DNA from: Niabella ginsenosidivorans
GTDB lineage: Bacteria; Bacteroidota; Bacteroidia; Chitinophagales; Chitinophagaceae
Assembly: GCF_001654455.1 (NCBI RefSeq)
Contig: NZ_CP015772.1
Span: forward strand, 5,394,001-5,458,000
DNA: 64,000 nt
Direction: 5' to 3'
Under the pieces are notes generated by a model that saw nothing but the letters and a program-made list of their open reading frames with translations, searched no databases and was not told the DNA's origin. Of the stretch, positions 8,876 to 18,728 are shown piece by piece. The translations under genes were made by a program, and so were the position numbers. Each line of letters starts with the position of its first letter. Position 1 is the first letter of the stretch.

Positions 8876-9114
8876 GATTCCATAAAACAACTCCGGTATT
8901 CATTCCGGAGTTAATGTATCCCTATAGAACTTTGAGTGCTATGGGCACGATGCATTTCTTTGCCTCCGGGAAGTGCTCCTGATAGCGATACTCAAAAAAA
9001 CAGTGTTTCCGGTCTTCAATTGAAAGGACTGGGAAAATGGGGAAAAAAATAGTCGATGGGCTGCAAGGATTTTTAACCCTCCTGCGCTAAATCCTTACAG
9101 TAAAAAAAGACCTA

Positions 9115-9507
9115 ATGGATGTTTCAGGCAATAAATATCTAGATTTTTTGTCTAAGCAATTGGCTTTAGCTACAACAGACAGGGAAAAGAAACAAATACA
9201 ATGGGCAATCAATTCGTTGCCTGCTCAACAGAATGAAGCAACCATGGATTCAGCGCAGCTTGCCGCATACAACGGAACCTTTGAAGGAGGACTTCATTTT
9301 TATGTAAAAGGTAATAATTTGTATTGCCAGAATGCACAGAAAGGTAATGTAATTGTAAAACTTCAGCATGTTAGCAATAATCTGTTTATTTTGAATGAGA
9401 ATAATCAATTAGAGTTTAAAAAAGATCAATCAGGGCAATTTTCCGGTATCCGTTGGTACCGATCAGACGGAACTGAATCTTTCAGAAAAAGGAAAAACGT
9501 ACGGTAA
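9115..9507 (+). pseudogene. Orphan C-terminal domain, probable remnant of a larger hydrolase
   Basis: The 130-codon frame starts at ATG 9115 just after an in-frame TAA at 9088. The second half (AAYNGTFEGGLHFYVKGNNLYC through IRWYRSDGTESFRK) resembles the small beta-rich domain found at the C terminus of Bacteroidota serine hydrolases and peptidases (the type with YxGxY and FxFxxxxxG motifs). No catalytic domain is present upstream, where only repeats are found. It may be expressed as a small protein, but a 5'-truncated remnant is the simpler reading. A strong terminator follows at 9629. Confidence 0.45.
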
Positions 9508-9628
9508 GAATATAAACAGGAACAGGGGCGCTTGCTGTTCTGCCATCACATTCCCGTCTTTATTTGATTGCAGCAGGAAAGTAAAAGTTATACGCCGGCC
9601 TCCCGGCCAGCGCAAGAATCTAACAAAA

Positions 9629-9655
9629 AACCCTTCCGTTAAGAAGGGTTTTTTT
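9629..9655. terminator. Bidirectional intrinsic terminator
   Basis: AACCCTTC (9629-9636) pairs perfectly with GAAGGGTT (9643-9650). A T run follows on the plus strand, and a run of As before the stem gives a T run on the minus strand. It lies between the convergent 9115-9507 frame and the gnd gene and can serve both. Confidence 0.85.
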
Positions 9656-9666
9656 ATATCAGAAAA

Positions 9667-11121
9667 TTATACGTCATAAGTCGTAGAAGCTGTGTCTCCA
9701 CCTCTGCCCGTCCAGTTGGTATGAAAGAATTTTCCGCGGGGCTGATCGATCCGCTCATAAGTGTGTGCCCCAAAATAATCGCGTTGCGCCTGCAGCAGGT
9801 TGGCCGGCAGTCTTTCACAACGGTACCCGTCATAATAGCTGATGCCTGCGCTCAGACAGGGAACAGGAACACCATTCAACACAGCGGTTGCGGTCACCTT
9901 CCGCAGCCCTTCCTGGCAAGCCTGGATCTTTTTGGCAAAATACGGATCCAGTAACAGGTTGGACAGGTCCGGGTTTTTGTCAAACGCTTCTTTGATATTG
10001 CCCAGGAACTTGGAACGAATGATACATCCGCCTCTCCACATCAGGGCAATGTTTCCATAACTTAATTCCCATCCGTACTCTTTGGCAGCAGCCCGCATCA
10101 TCTGGTAGCCCTGCGCATAGGAAATAACCTTGGCAGCGTATAAAGCGTCCCGGAGCTGATCTATAAATTGTTTTTTATCGCCATCAAAAGCAGGCTGCGG
10201 GCCGGCAGTCAATACTTTGGAAGCGGCCACGCGTTCTTCTTTTAAGGCCGATAAACATCTTGCAAAAACGGATTCGGTGATCAGGGTTAATGGAATGCCT
10301 AATTCCAGGGCCACAGTTCCGGTCCATTTGCCGGTACCTTTCTGACCGGCAGTATCCAGGATCTTATCAATAATAGGAGTGCCGGCTTCTTTGTAAGCTA
10401 AAATATCGCGGGTGATCTCGATCAGGTAACTGTCCAATTCCCCTTCATTCCATTCTTTAAATACTTCGTGCATTTCATCGGCAGACAGGCCCAATACCTC
10501 TTTCATGATCTGGTACACTTCGCAGATCAGCTGCATATCGCCATATTCAATGCCATTGTGCACCATTTTTACAAAATGGCCGGCGCCGCCATTCCCCACC
10601 CAGTCGCAGCAGGGTGCCCCGTCATCTACTTTTGCGGCAATACCCTGGAAGATAGGCTTTACCTCGGGCCAGGCATCATTAGAACCTCCGGGCATTATAG
10701 AAGGGCCTAACAGGGCGCCTTCTTCTCCGCCGGAAACACCGGTGCCAATATAACGGAGCCCTTTGCTCTCCACGTATTTTACCCGGCGCTCTGTGTCCGG
10801 AAAATGAGAATTACCGCCGTCAATAATAATATCGCCTTTATCTAAATGAGGCAGCAGCAGCTCAATAAAATCATCCACGGGCTTGCCGGCTTTCACCATT
10901 AACATTATTTTACGGGGGCTTTTTAATGACGCCACCAGGTCTTCAATGGAATGAGCACCATAAATATTTTTTCCTTTTGCCCTTCCATTAATAAAATGAT
11001 CCACTTTATCAACAGTACGGTTATAAGCGGTTACATGAAAGCCTTTGCTTTCCATGTTCAGAATCAGGTTTTCACCCATTACTGCCAGCCCTATAACGCC
11101 AATATCTGATACTTCTTTCAT
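9667..11121 (-). CDS. gnd: 6-phosphogluconate dehydrogenase, decarboxylating
   Basis: This cytosolic enzyme of the oxidative pentose phosphate pathway converts 6-phosphogluconate to ribulose 5-phosphate and CO2 with reduction of NADP. The Rossmann motif GVIGLAVMGENL at the N terminus is followed by YNRT, whose Arg/Thr favour NADP over NAD. The family signature covers VGNGGAGHFVKMVHNGIEYG with the catalytic lysine, and the C-terminal GRGG tail is present. Length of 484 residues matches the long (hexose-type) family. A 144-bp gap separates it from the EEP gene upstream on the same strand. Confidence 0.97.
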   Translation of the reverse strand: MKEVSDIGVIGLAVMGENLILNMESKGFHVTAYNRTVDKVDHFINGRAKGKNIYGAHSIEDLVASLKSPRKIMLMVKAGKPVDDFIELLLPHLDKGDIIIDGGNSHFPDTERRVKYVESKGLRYIGTGVSGGEEGALLGPSIMPGGSNDAWPEVKPIFQGIAAKVDDGAPCCDWVGNGGAGHFVKMVHNGIEYGDMQLICEVYQIMKEVLGLSADEMHEVFKEWNEGELDSYLIEITRDILAYKEAGTPIIDKILDTAGQKGTGKWTGTVALELGIPLTLITESVFARCLSALKEERVAASKVLTAGPQPAFDGDKKQFIDQLRDALYAAKVISYAQGYQMMRAAAKEYGWELSYGNIALMWRGGCIIRSKFLGNIKEAFDKNPDLSNLLLDPYFAKKIQACQEGLRKVTATAVLNGVPVPCLSAGISYYDGYRCERLPANLLQAQRDYFGAHTYERIDQPRGKFFHTNWTGRGGDTASTTYDV

Positions 11122-11265
11122 AATTACGCAAGGTTAAATTGTATAGTTAAAATTTAGTAGTTTAAAAAAATAAAGGATGCCAAATTTAATCTGCCGGAAC
11201 GGTAAAACCAATTATTGCTACAAATAGTCGCTATTATTGGAAATTTTATAATTTAAAGGATGGTT

Positions 11266-12315
11266 TTATAATACTTTTTTAAGTAAAATGATATATACAG
11301 GAAAATGATCGCTGTATCCCCCGCGGTAAACATCCCCGCCGTAAAAACGCATCGGATACCCTTTATAGGGCCCTGTATTTTCTACCATAAAGTCCTTTTT
11401 AAAAATAGCGTTCCTGTAAAAGAAGAAACCTGATTGCTGTTTATCCAGAAAGCCCTCTGAAAGCAGTATCTGGTCAAACAGGCTCCAGGCATTCTGATAA
11501 GCCAGGGAACCCTGCCCCTTCTTATACAGGCCCACCCAGGGATTATAGAGCATTCCCATGCTGATGTTGGTGCTGTCGGCGGTAGCTTTTATTCCTTTTA
11601 CAACACTGTTGTTGACGGGGTCGTCATTCAGGTCGCCCATTACAATAATTTTGGCCATCGGATCATGGCTGATCAGTGTATCAATAAATTTCCGGACTGT
11701 TGCTGCAGCGGCCATGCGCCCCGGCTCCGACTTTTTTGCACCACCATAGCGGCTGGGCCAGTGGTTGATGAACAGGTGTACCCGCTCGCCATCCAGCAGA
11801 CCGGTTACCCACAGGATATCCCGTGTATAAAGGGATTCCTTGGCGCCTTCCGGCAGCTTTACATAAAGCGGCCTGCTTTTTAGCACTTTAAAATATTTCG
11901 GGTTATAGATCAGGGCCACGTCAATGCCCCGGGCATCCCATGAGTCATAGTGCACATATTGATAATGCCGGCCGGCAATGAGCGGATGCCGGATCAATGT
12001 GTCCAATACTGCGTCGTTCTCCACTTCTGCGACGCCTAACAGGGCGGCCCCGTCAGGATTCAGCTCCGTTCCTATTTGTGCCATTACCGTTGCCTGGTGC
12101 AACACCTTATCATTAAAAACAGCGCCGGTATAGGCTTTGGTGCCATTGGGCGTAAAGGTTTCATCATCATTTTTCCCATAGAAAATAGTATCGTAAAAAT
12201 TTTCAAGGTTATAAAACGCAATAATAGCTGATTGATAGCGGCCCTGCTGGGTAATTGCATGCTTGCTGCAGAAACAGAAAAGCAGGGTGATAAAATAAAC
12301 CGGTATTTTTTTCAT
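11266..12315 (-). CDS. Secreted endonuclease/exonuclease/phosphatase (EEP) family protein
   Basis: The 349-residue protein has a signal peptide (about residues 1-22). EEP-fold motifs follow: FYNLENFYDT at the first strand, LGVAEVEND with the metal-binding Glu, FINHWPSR with the catalytic His region, VMGDLNDDP, and a C-terminal SDHFPVYI. This fold hydrolyses phosphodiesters, so an extracytoplasmic nuclease or phosphodiesterase role is likely. Beyond the repeats and an IS110 remnant, a TonB receptor and a DUF5689 lipoprotein run in the other direction. In Bacteroidota such genes often sit together, which suggests uptake of nucleic-acid-derived phosphate or nucleosides. Confidence 0.87.
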   Translation of the reverse strand: MKKIPVYFITLLFCFCSKHAITQQGRYQSAIIAFYNLENFYDTIFYGKNDDETFTPNGTKAYTGAVFNDKVLHQATVMAQIGTELNPDGAALLGVAEVENDAVLDTLIRHPLIAGRHYQYVHYDSWDARGIDVALIYNPKYFKVLKSRPLYVKLPEGAKESLYTRDILWVTGLLDGERVHLFINHWPSRYGGAKKSEPGRMAAAATVRKFIDTLISHDPMAKIIVMGDLNDDPVNNSVVKGIKATADSTNISMGMLYNPWVGLYKKGQGSLAYQNAWSLFDQILLSEGFLDKQQSGFFFYRNAIFKKDFMVENTGPYKGYPMRFYGGDVYRGGYSDHFPVYIILLKKVL

Positions 12316-12581
12316 GGTGTATTCATTAAGGTTCCCGTAAAGCTACGGATTATTTTATATGCTGGTTACACGCCGGCATACACATGGCAGGGCGCACTTA
12401 GCCCGACAGCTGTTTTTGTTCTTTTAATGAACACAATTGCAACGCTTTTATAACTGTCTGTTAATGACAAGTGGTGTAAAATGGTCATTGAATCAATAAT
12501 AAAGGAGTGCCACCCAGAGTTTTTTATAGGGGCCTAATCAATGAGGAGATGACGAACACGCTTATGGTCACCCCTGAAGAG

Positions 12582-12665
12582 GTCATCCCGGACCTGTTCC
12601 GGGATCTGTTTTTATTTCAGGGTCCAAATTAGCGATCAAATAGATGCCGAAACAAGTGCCAATGA
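12582..12665. repeat. Degenerate REPIN-like palindrome pair
   Basis: The first unit reads GTC then ATCCCGGA (12585-12592) with TCCGGGAT (12598-12605), the same design as the unit at 8678. The second half, near 12643-12665, reads AGATGCCGAAACAAGT and then diverges to GCCAATGAC, so one arm is damaged. The 58-bp tandem duplication begins at this point, which suggests that the damage and the duplication came from one event. Confidence 0.6.
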
Positions 12666-12771
12666 CAGATGGAGTTATGCATTGAGGATCAATGATACTT
12701 TCGTCATCCGAATGTGCCAATGACAGATGGAGTTATGCATTGAGGATCAATGATACTTTCGTCATCCGAAT
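12656..12771. repeat. Exact 58-bp tandem duplication
   Basis: Positions 12656-12713 are repeated without mismatch at 12714-12771. Each unit starts GTGCCAATGACAGATGG and ends GTCATCCGAAT. Both copies include the block GCCAATGACA that also appears at 12864-12876 and, inverted, at 13610-13622 around the IS110 remnant. Sequence identity implies a recent duplication, or slippage. Confidence 0.95.
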
Positions 12772-12863
12772 GTTCGGATCCGAGCGAAGCCAGGGAGTTT
12801 CTGAAATATTGAAGTGTTCGCTGATTGAGAAATCCTTCAACTTCTTCCGCTATCGCAGAATGC

Positions 12864-13622
12864 GCTGCCAATGACATATTATTTAATTCATTGTATTTCA
12901 ATGATCTTTAATCCTGTTTTAAAGCCAGTTTTTGTAAATAGTTTTGTTCACGCTGTTTTAATTGCTGTTCATATTTTGCAATACCCTGTTCCACGTATTG
13001 CGTTCCCTTTGTCAGCAGGTTATAAAAGGCTTCCGCTATTTTTCTGGCACCTGCTTTGATCGCTATTCGTGCATTCTTTCTGCTCTTAAGTTTTCTGATA
13101 AAAGCTCCTGTTGCCACATACTTACTATTGAGTAATGCCTGGGCTATTTCCCGGAAGGTCTGACCGGCATTAGAATGATTGTTCATTTTCGATTTTCTGT
13201 TTTTTAAACCACTTTGGTTATGGCCCGGACAAAGGCCACACCAACTTACAAAATGTTTTGCCGTTGGGAATCGGCTCATGTCTGCTCCCACTTCTCCCAA
13301 CAATTTCAGCAGTGTATAATCGGTGATACCAGGAATACAACTGGCATCTGCACCATAAATATTTAGTAATTTCTGATGCAGGCCGGTTATCATGGGCTTG
13401 TGATGCCGTATTGGCTTGGCTTTGTGTTCACTTGTAATGAACTGTTTGCCATGCTCAAGATTACACAACAAGCCTTCGATACGTTTATCAATAAGCAACA
13501 GTTGCTGCTGATGAACCTTCCAAAGATTTAAGCTTTGTTCTAATAGAAACAAAAGCAAAAACTTCGGCATGACAAAAAGAAAGATTGATTTTCAAAACAA
13601 TAACACATCTGTCATTGGCAGC
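12864..13622 (-). mobile_element. IS110-family remnant between inverted GCTGCCAATGACA blocks
   Basis: A truncated IS110-type transposase lies between GCTGCCAATGACA at 12864-12876 and its exact reverse complement at 13610-13622. IS110 elements usually lack terminal inverted repeats, so these blocks are more likely REP-like target sequence than element ends. The transposase 5' end also abuts a GTCATGCCGAA block (about 13563-13573) of the REPIN type. The element therefore looks inserted into, or deleted between, palindromic repeats. Confidence 0.55.
12908..13570 (-). pseudogene. IS110 family transposase, N-terminal DEDD domain lost
   Basis: The 220 residues correspond to the C-terminal half of IS110/IS116/IS902 transposases. 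They include the IPGITDYTLLKLLGEVG block, the CGLCPGHNQSGLKNRKSK block with the usual conserved W-C-G-L-x-P pattern, and the coiled tail. Full-length members have about 300-450 residues with an N-terminal RuvC-like DEDD nuclease domain, which is absent here. The apparent start codon lies inside a REP-like GTCATGCCGAA block. It should be inactive for transposition. Confidence 0.85.
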
Positions 13623-13853
13623 CTGACGAAGGGCAATCCTTCACAATTGAATCATACTTGGACAAGTTCAGTACGATAGCCATTTTGGTCTCCTTAATGA
13701 GCATAAATAATGCTTTATGGCTGCCTGAAGATGATAATGATTCTATCAATTTATACATGATACATAGACTTCCGAGAAAAAAATCACAAAAAAACAAACA
13801 AATGTTTGTGATTGTTTGTATATTTATAACGCTAAACTAAACCACCACGCTAC

Positions 13854-16448
13854 ATGAAAACCGCCCTAACCTTGATAGGCTCGTTTGTTTGCTTTATCGG
13901 ATACGCGCAAACCCTTCATTTATTTCCGGCAGACACAATTCCTCAACAGGATTCTTCAATACAGGAACTTAAAAATGATGTCCAGGAAAGCCTGCCCGTC
14001 ATCACGCTTGATGCGGATGAACCGGACAATGAAGGCGGCAGCACCAGTGTTTCATCGGTGCTTTCCTCCGGCCGCGACCCATTCCTTTCTGCTGCTGCAT
14101 TTAGTTTTTCACCCATGCGTTTTCGCCTCAGGGGTTATAATGGCGCGGATGCTATTTACCTGAACGGCGCTGATTTTACCGGGCCGGACAACGGGCTCAT
14201 CCCTTTCAGCCTGTGGTCCGGCCTTACCAATGTGCTGCGTGCCCGGGAAAATGCTTACGGATTAGAGGCGGCAGGATTCAGCCTGGGAAGCATCGGGCTG
14301 AACACCAATATTGACCTGCGGGCCGGTGCGCAATGGGCACAAACCCAGGTGGGGTACGCGGCTGCCAACAGGAACTACCGGCATCGCCTTTTTATTACCC
14401 ACGGTTCCGGTTTTAATAAAAGGGGCTGGGCCTATAGTTTTATGCTGAATGCCCGCTACGCAAATGAAGGCTATGTGCCCGGCACTTATTACCGTGGGTT
14501 CAGCTATTATGCTGCGGCTGATAAAAAGCTCAACCCCAAAAACACGGTTTCACTGATCGCTTTTGGAGCACCCACTGAAAACGGCCGGCAGGCTGCAAGC
14601 GTGCAGGAAGCCATGGATCTGGCAGGGACTGATTTTTATAATCCTTCCTGGGGATACCAAGATGGTAAAAAACGGAACGCGAATGTAGCAACCGTTTTCC
14701 AGCCGGTTTTTATGGCGGTGCATGAATATCAGCCCAACAGCAGGTCCAGCTGGATGACCACGCTGGCTTATGCTTCCGGCAAAAGAAAAACATCTGCTTT
14801 TGACTGGTACAATGCGCCGGATCCTCGACCTGATTATTACCGCTATCTGCCCAGTTACTATGCTGCTGCACAACCCAATACCGCTGCCACTATCCGGCAA
14901 ATGATGCTGGATGATCCGGATCTGTTGCAGGTAAACTGGGGGCAGTTGTATAATGTGAACAGGGGCAACACAGCCACCGTACATAATGTGGAAGGCATTC
15001 GGGGTAACGATGTTACCGGTCATCGCTCCCTGTATATTTTATCCGACCGGGTAAACGCGCTGCAGCGGTTTATAGTAAATACCGTTTATGACACAAAGCT
15101 GAATAAGCGGATGGCGCTTTCTGCAGGAGCACATTTTCAAAACCAGGAGAATCATTATTACGAAGAAATAAAGGATCTGCTGGGCGGCGATTTTTGGGTG
15201 AACGTGAACCAGTTTGCCGAAAGGGATTATCCTAATGATCCCAACTCGCTTCAGTTTGATGTGGACCATCCCAACCAGATCAAAAAAACGGGGGATCCAT
15301 ATGGGTATAATTATAAAATGGTCGTGACCCGTATGGGTGCATGGGCACAGGTATTAGTTACGCTTGATCATATGGATCTGTTTGCCGGGGGCGCCCTGGA
15401 CTATACCCGGTTTTACAGGAACGGGCTGAACCGTAACGGGCTTTTCCCGGATGCTTCACTGGGTAAATCAGCCCCCCAGCAATTCCTGAACCCGGGTATA
15501 AAAGCCGGGATCACTTATAAATTGAACGGGCGTAATTATTTCTTTATAAACGGAGGTTATTTTGCCAGGCCGCCCTTATTTGATAATGTTTTCATCTCCC
15601 CGCGCATGCGCAATACATTACAAAATAATGATCTGAAAAGCGAAACAGTGCAATCGGTGGAAGGAGGATATAAACTGAACAGCCCGCGTGTGCACATAGG
15701 TATAACAGGTTATTACACTCAAATAAAGAATGTATATGATGTAATGACCTTTTATCACGATCAGTACCAGAATTTTGTAAACTATGCGCTGAGCGGTATC
15801 AACTCGGTTTATTTTGGTGGTGAGCTGGGCGCTTCGGTCCAGCTTACTGCAACCTTAAGTTTTAACGGTGCAGCTGCTGCGGGCCGGTATTATTATAAAG
15901 GTCGCCCCAATGCGGTGGTTACAGTTGACAACAGCGCACAGGTCATTACGGAACAAACCGTTTACCTGAATCATTTCAGGATACCATCTACTCCGCAAAA
16001 TGCGTATAGTGCCGGATTGTTCTACCGGTCGCCGAAATACTGGTTCATCAGCCTTACAGGAAATTATTTTGATAATTCCTGGTTGAGTGTAAACCCTTTG
16101 CGCAGAACGGTTGCAGGAATTGGGGATGTGGATCCCACAAACCCGGATATACAAAGCACCATAAGTACCATGATCAAACAGGAAAAATTTCCGGCGCGGT
16201 TTTCAATGGATCTTTTTGGAGGCTGGTCCAGGCGGTTGCCCCGCTCTTTTAATATTCATAAAAAACCCAGCTATCTGGTTTTTACTGTGGGCATCAATAA
16301 CCTTTTAAATAATCAAAACATCCGCTCCGGTGGGTTTGAACAACTGCGTTTTGATACGGAGAACAGAGATGTAAATAAATTTCCTCCGAAATATTATTAT
16401 GCGTATGGCCTGAATTATTATGCCAGTGTATTGTTTCGGTTTCATTAA
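13854..16448 (+). CDS. TonB-dependent outer-membrane receptor
   Basis: The 864-residue protein has a signal peptide (about residues 1-18, ending GYAQ). A plug-like region follows with SFSPMRFRLRGYNGADAIYLNGADF, a typical receptor plug pattern. A long beta-barrel with many alternating aromatic strands runs to a C terminus ending LFRF-like with terminal aromatic residues. There is no N-terminal carboxypeptidase-like domain or SusD partner, so it is not a classical SusCD system. The DUF5689 lipoprotein follows 57 bp downstream. The cargo may be nucleic-acid-derived, given the nearby EEP hydrolase; this is inference. Confidence 0.85.
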   Translation: MKTALTLIGSFVCFIGYAQTLHLFPADTIPQQDSSIQELKNDVQESLPVITLDADEPDNEGGSTSVSSVLSSGRDPFLSAAAFSFSPMRFRLRGYNGADAIYLNGADFTGPDNGLIPFSLWSGLTNVLRARENAYGLEAAGFSLGSIGLNTNIDLRAGAQWAQTQVGYAAANRNYRHRLFITHGSGFNKRGWAYSFMLNARYANEGYVPGTYYRGFSYYAAADKKLNPKNTVSLIAFGAPTENGRQAASVQEAMDLAGTDFYNPSWGYQDGKKRNANVATVFQPVFMAVHEYQPNSRSSWMTTLAYASGKRKTSAFDWYNAPDPRPDYYRYLPSYYAAAQPNTAATIRQMMLDDPDLLQVNWGQLYNVNRGNTATVHNVEGIRGNDVTGHRSLYILSDRVNALQRFIVNTVYDTKLNKRMALSAGAHFQNQENHYYEEIKDLLGGDFWVNVNQFAERDYPNDPNSLQFDVDHPNQIKKTGDPYGYNYKMVVTRMGAWAQVLVTLDHMDLFAGGALDYTRFYRNGLNRNGLFPDASLGKSAPQQFLNPGIKAGITYKLNGRNYFFINGGYFARPPLFDNVFISPRMRNTLQNNDLKSETVQSVEGGYKLNSPRVHIGITGYYTQIKNVYDVMTFYHDQYQNFVNYALSGINSVYFGGELGASVQLTATLSFNGAAAAGRYYYKGRPNAVVTVDNSAQVITEQTVYLNHFRIPSTPQNAYSAGLFYRSPKYWFISLTGNYFDNSWLSVNPLRRTVAGIGDVDPTNPDIQSTISTMIKQEKFPARFSMDLFGGWSRRLPRSFNIHKKPSYLVFTVGINNLLNNQNIRSGGFEQLRFDTENRDVNKFPPKYYYAYGLNYYASVLFRFH

Positions 16449-16505
16449 ATCGCCTTCACCAAATAAAAAACCCGCCTGCGTCGGGCAGGCATAAAATATA
16501 TACGG

Positions 16506-18560
16506 ATGAAAAACTACCCTTCAACATGGAACAACCGCATCAGTCAACTGCTGATAGTTCTGTTGCTTATTACAGCCTGTAACAAAAAATTTGACGCGCC
16601 TCCAATAAATACAGACCCGGATGTTGCGGTAGATATGACCATAGCGGAATTAAAATCGCGTTATCAGGGAGTAGGCATTTTCCAGACCATTACGGAAGAT
16701 AAAACCATCACCGGCATTGTAACGGCCGATGATCGCTCGGGTAATTTTTTTAAGCAGATTGTGATACAGGATGAAACGGGCGCTATTCCGGTTTTACTGG
16801 ATGGCAATAGTGTATATACCTCTTATCCCATAGGGCGAAGAGTTTTTGTAAAACTAAAAGGGATGATGCTGGGCGATTATGGAGGCACCATTCAGCTGGG
16901 ACTGGACTCTACCCGCTCTGATGCGGGCTATTTAAACGTAGGCAGAATCCCCATGGCACAATTTGACCAGTTTATTATTAAAGGGTCCTATGGAAATACG
17001 GTAACACCGATGATCATTACACCGGCAGACCTTTCTACAAATATTACCAACAGACTGCAAAGCATGCTGGTACAATTCGATCACTTCCAGTTTGCCGATG
17101 GTGATACTTCTAAAACCTATGCCGATCCTGAAAAAAAGATCAGCGCTGTCAATTTCACTATAAGGAACTGCGAGAAGAAAACGATGGTGCTGCGCAACAG
17201 CAGCTATGCCAGCTTTGCCGCCTTGAAACTTCCCAAAGGAAACGGATCTATTGTGGGCATTAACAGTATTTTTAACGGAACGCAGCAATTACTGATCAGG
17301 GATACCGGCGATGTTCATTTTAATGAGCCCCGTTGCGGTACTGGTCCGCTGGTGCCAAAAACAATAGCCGCATTACGGCAGCTTTACCAGGGAGCGGCTG
17401 TGGAGATGGACCGGTATGCGGTGGGCGGAACGGTTATATCCGATCCCGCTTCAAAAAATACTGCATCCGGTACCATACTCCTGCAGAGTGGCAACAGGGG
17501 CATTGCTGTTTACTTTGGAGGATCGGTTACTTATCATATTGGTGATTCTGTTGTATTGAATTTAAGCGATGCAGATTCACTGATCAGTTACCGAGGATCG
17601 CTGGAACTGAAATTAAATAAAGATTTTGTAAAACTAACGCCTGTAGCAACCGGCAGAAAGGTAACACCCGTTGTTAAAACAATCAATGCTGTTAATTCAA
17701 TGCTTGACCTGCCGCCGGGTGATCCCGGTAATTTTGAATCAACACTGATCACTATTGAACAGGCAAGCGCTGCACCCGGTACATTCTCCGGCAGTCATGC
17801 GCTTACAGATGCTACCGGCTCTATAGAGTTGTATACACAAACAGGCGCCACCTTTGCCCTGCAAACGATCCCCACAGGTGCGCAATCATGGACGGGTTAT
17901 GCCGGTAATTTTAATACCACAAAACAATTCTCTATACGCAATACAAATGATGTAACAGGTTTTGAGCCTTCCACATTCTTTAGTGCCCTGTTTGATTTTA
18001 AAGAAGTAACTGATTCCACAGGTACAACAGATCCAACAGCATTACCCGTAGTAAGCAATCTGGTTTTTACACCTTTTAAAGCGGTAGGGGTCGGCACAAA
18101 GCCAACTGCTTCCGGCCGCTTTTCTTTCAGCAGCTGGCCAACAGGCGCTACAGATGCTTCGGAGATATTCAGCGGCAAGCCGGATGAAGGGAAATATTAT
18201 GAAGTGACCATAACTCCATCGGCAGGTTCCGGGATGGATCTGTTCAGCATTGCATTTACATTGAGACGCTCTGGTACAGGCATAAGGCAGGCAGTTGTGC
18301 GCTCCAGTATTGACAATTTTAAAGAAAACCTTCCGGTATCTGTTGATCCGGGGAATAAGAACATGCGTATTGTTCCTGAAAATATTTTTCAGGTAAATGA
18401 TGCATCCACATCTGCAAATGAGGGATGTGTTGTAAAGCCGGGCGCAGCGTTTATGAATTTAAAGGTTCCTGTAACTTTCCGGTTCTATGGCTTTAATGCA
18501 GAGTCTGCAGCGGGTACGTTTAGTATTGACGATGTAAGGATCGGGGGTAGTATACGATAG
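16506..18560 (+). CDS. DUF5689 domain-containing lipoprotein
   Basis: The 684-residue protein has a lipoprotein signal ending LLITAC followed by NKKF, so it is probably surface exposed. The DUF5689 region begins at about residue 40 (VDMTIAELKSRYQG) and has repeated OB-fold-like strands such as ITGIVTADDRSGNFFKQIVIQDETG. A second similar unit follows near residues 290-400. The C-terminal part resembles a jelly-roll-like domain. It is probably the surface partner of the TonB receptor just upstream. A GC-rich hairpin at 16474-16490 lies between the two genes and may tune their relative expression. Confidence 0.8.
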   Translation: MKNYPSTWNNRISQLLIVLLLITACNKKFDAPPINTDPDVAVDMTIAELKSRYQGVGIFQTITEDKTITGIVTADDRSGNFFKQIVIQDETGAIPVLLDGNSVYTSYPIGRRVFVKLKGMMLGDYGGTIQLGLDSTRSDAGYLNVGRIPMAQFDQFIIKGSYGNTVTPMIITPADLSTNITNRLQSMLVQFDHFQFADGDTSKTYADPEKKISAVNFTIRNCEKKTMVLRNSSYASFAALKLPKGNGSIVGINSIFNGTQQLLIRDTGDVHFNEPRCGTGPLVPKTIAALRQLYQGAAVEMDRYAVGGTVISDPASKNTASGTILLQSGNRGIAVYFGGSVTYHIGDSVVLNLSDADSLISYRGSLELKLNKDFVKLTPVATGRKVTPVVKTINAVNSMLDLPPGDPGNFESTLITIEQASAAPGTFSGSHALTDATGSIELYTQTGATFALQTIPTGAQSWTGYAGNFNTTKQFSIRNTNDVTGFEPSTFFSALFDFKEVTDSTGTTDPTALPVVSNLVFTPFKAVGVGTKPTASGRFSFSSWPTGATDASEIFSGKPDEGKYYEVTITPSAGSGMDLFSIAFTLRRSGTGIRQAVVRSSIDNFKENLPVSVDPGNKNMRIVPENIFQVNDASTSANEGCVVKPGAAFMNLKVPVTFRFYGFNAESAAGTFSIDDVRIGGSIR

Positions 18561-18728
18561 ATGGCGGGGCTATGTTGGCTGTAAGACTTGGGGACTGTGA
18601 TAAAGTACTAATTCAGCCCCCTGAGCAATGCTGATACGCTGACGGTAATTTAAAGGGCACTCACTTAAAAAACGTTGACAACAACGCAGCTGCAACTCCA
18701 CTTCTTTCAAAGCTAAATTGGATGGCAG

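Noticed and set aside
12692-12901. Short frames on both strands in the tandem repeat
   Set aside because: They are created by the 58-bp duplication and REP-like DNA, with no domain.
12864-13622. The 13-bp inverted blocks as true IS terminal repeats
   Set aside because: IS110 elements do not normally have terminal inverted repeats, and the same block occurs in the nearby tandem repeat without the element.
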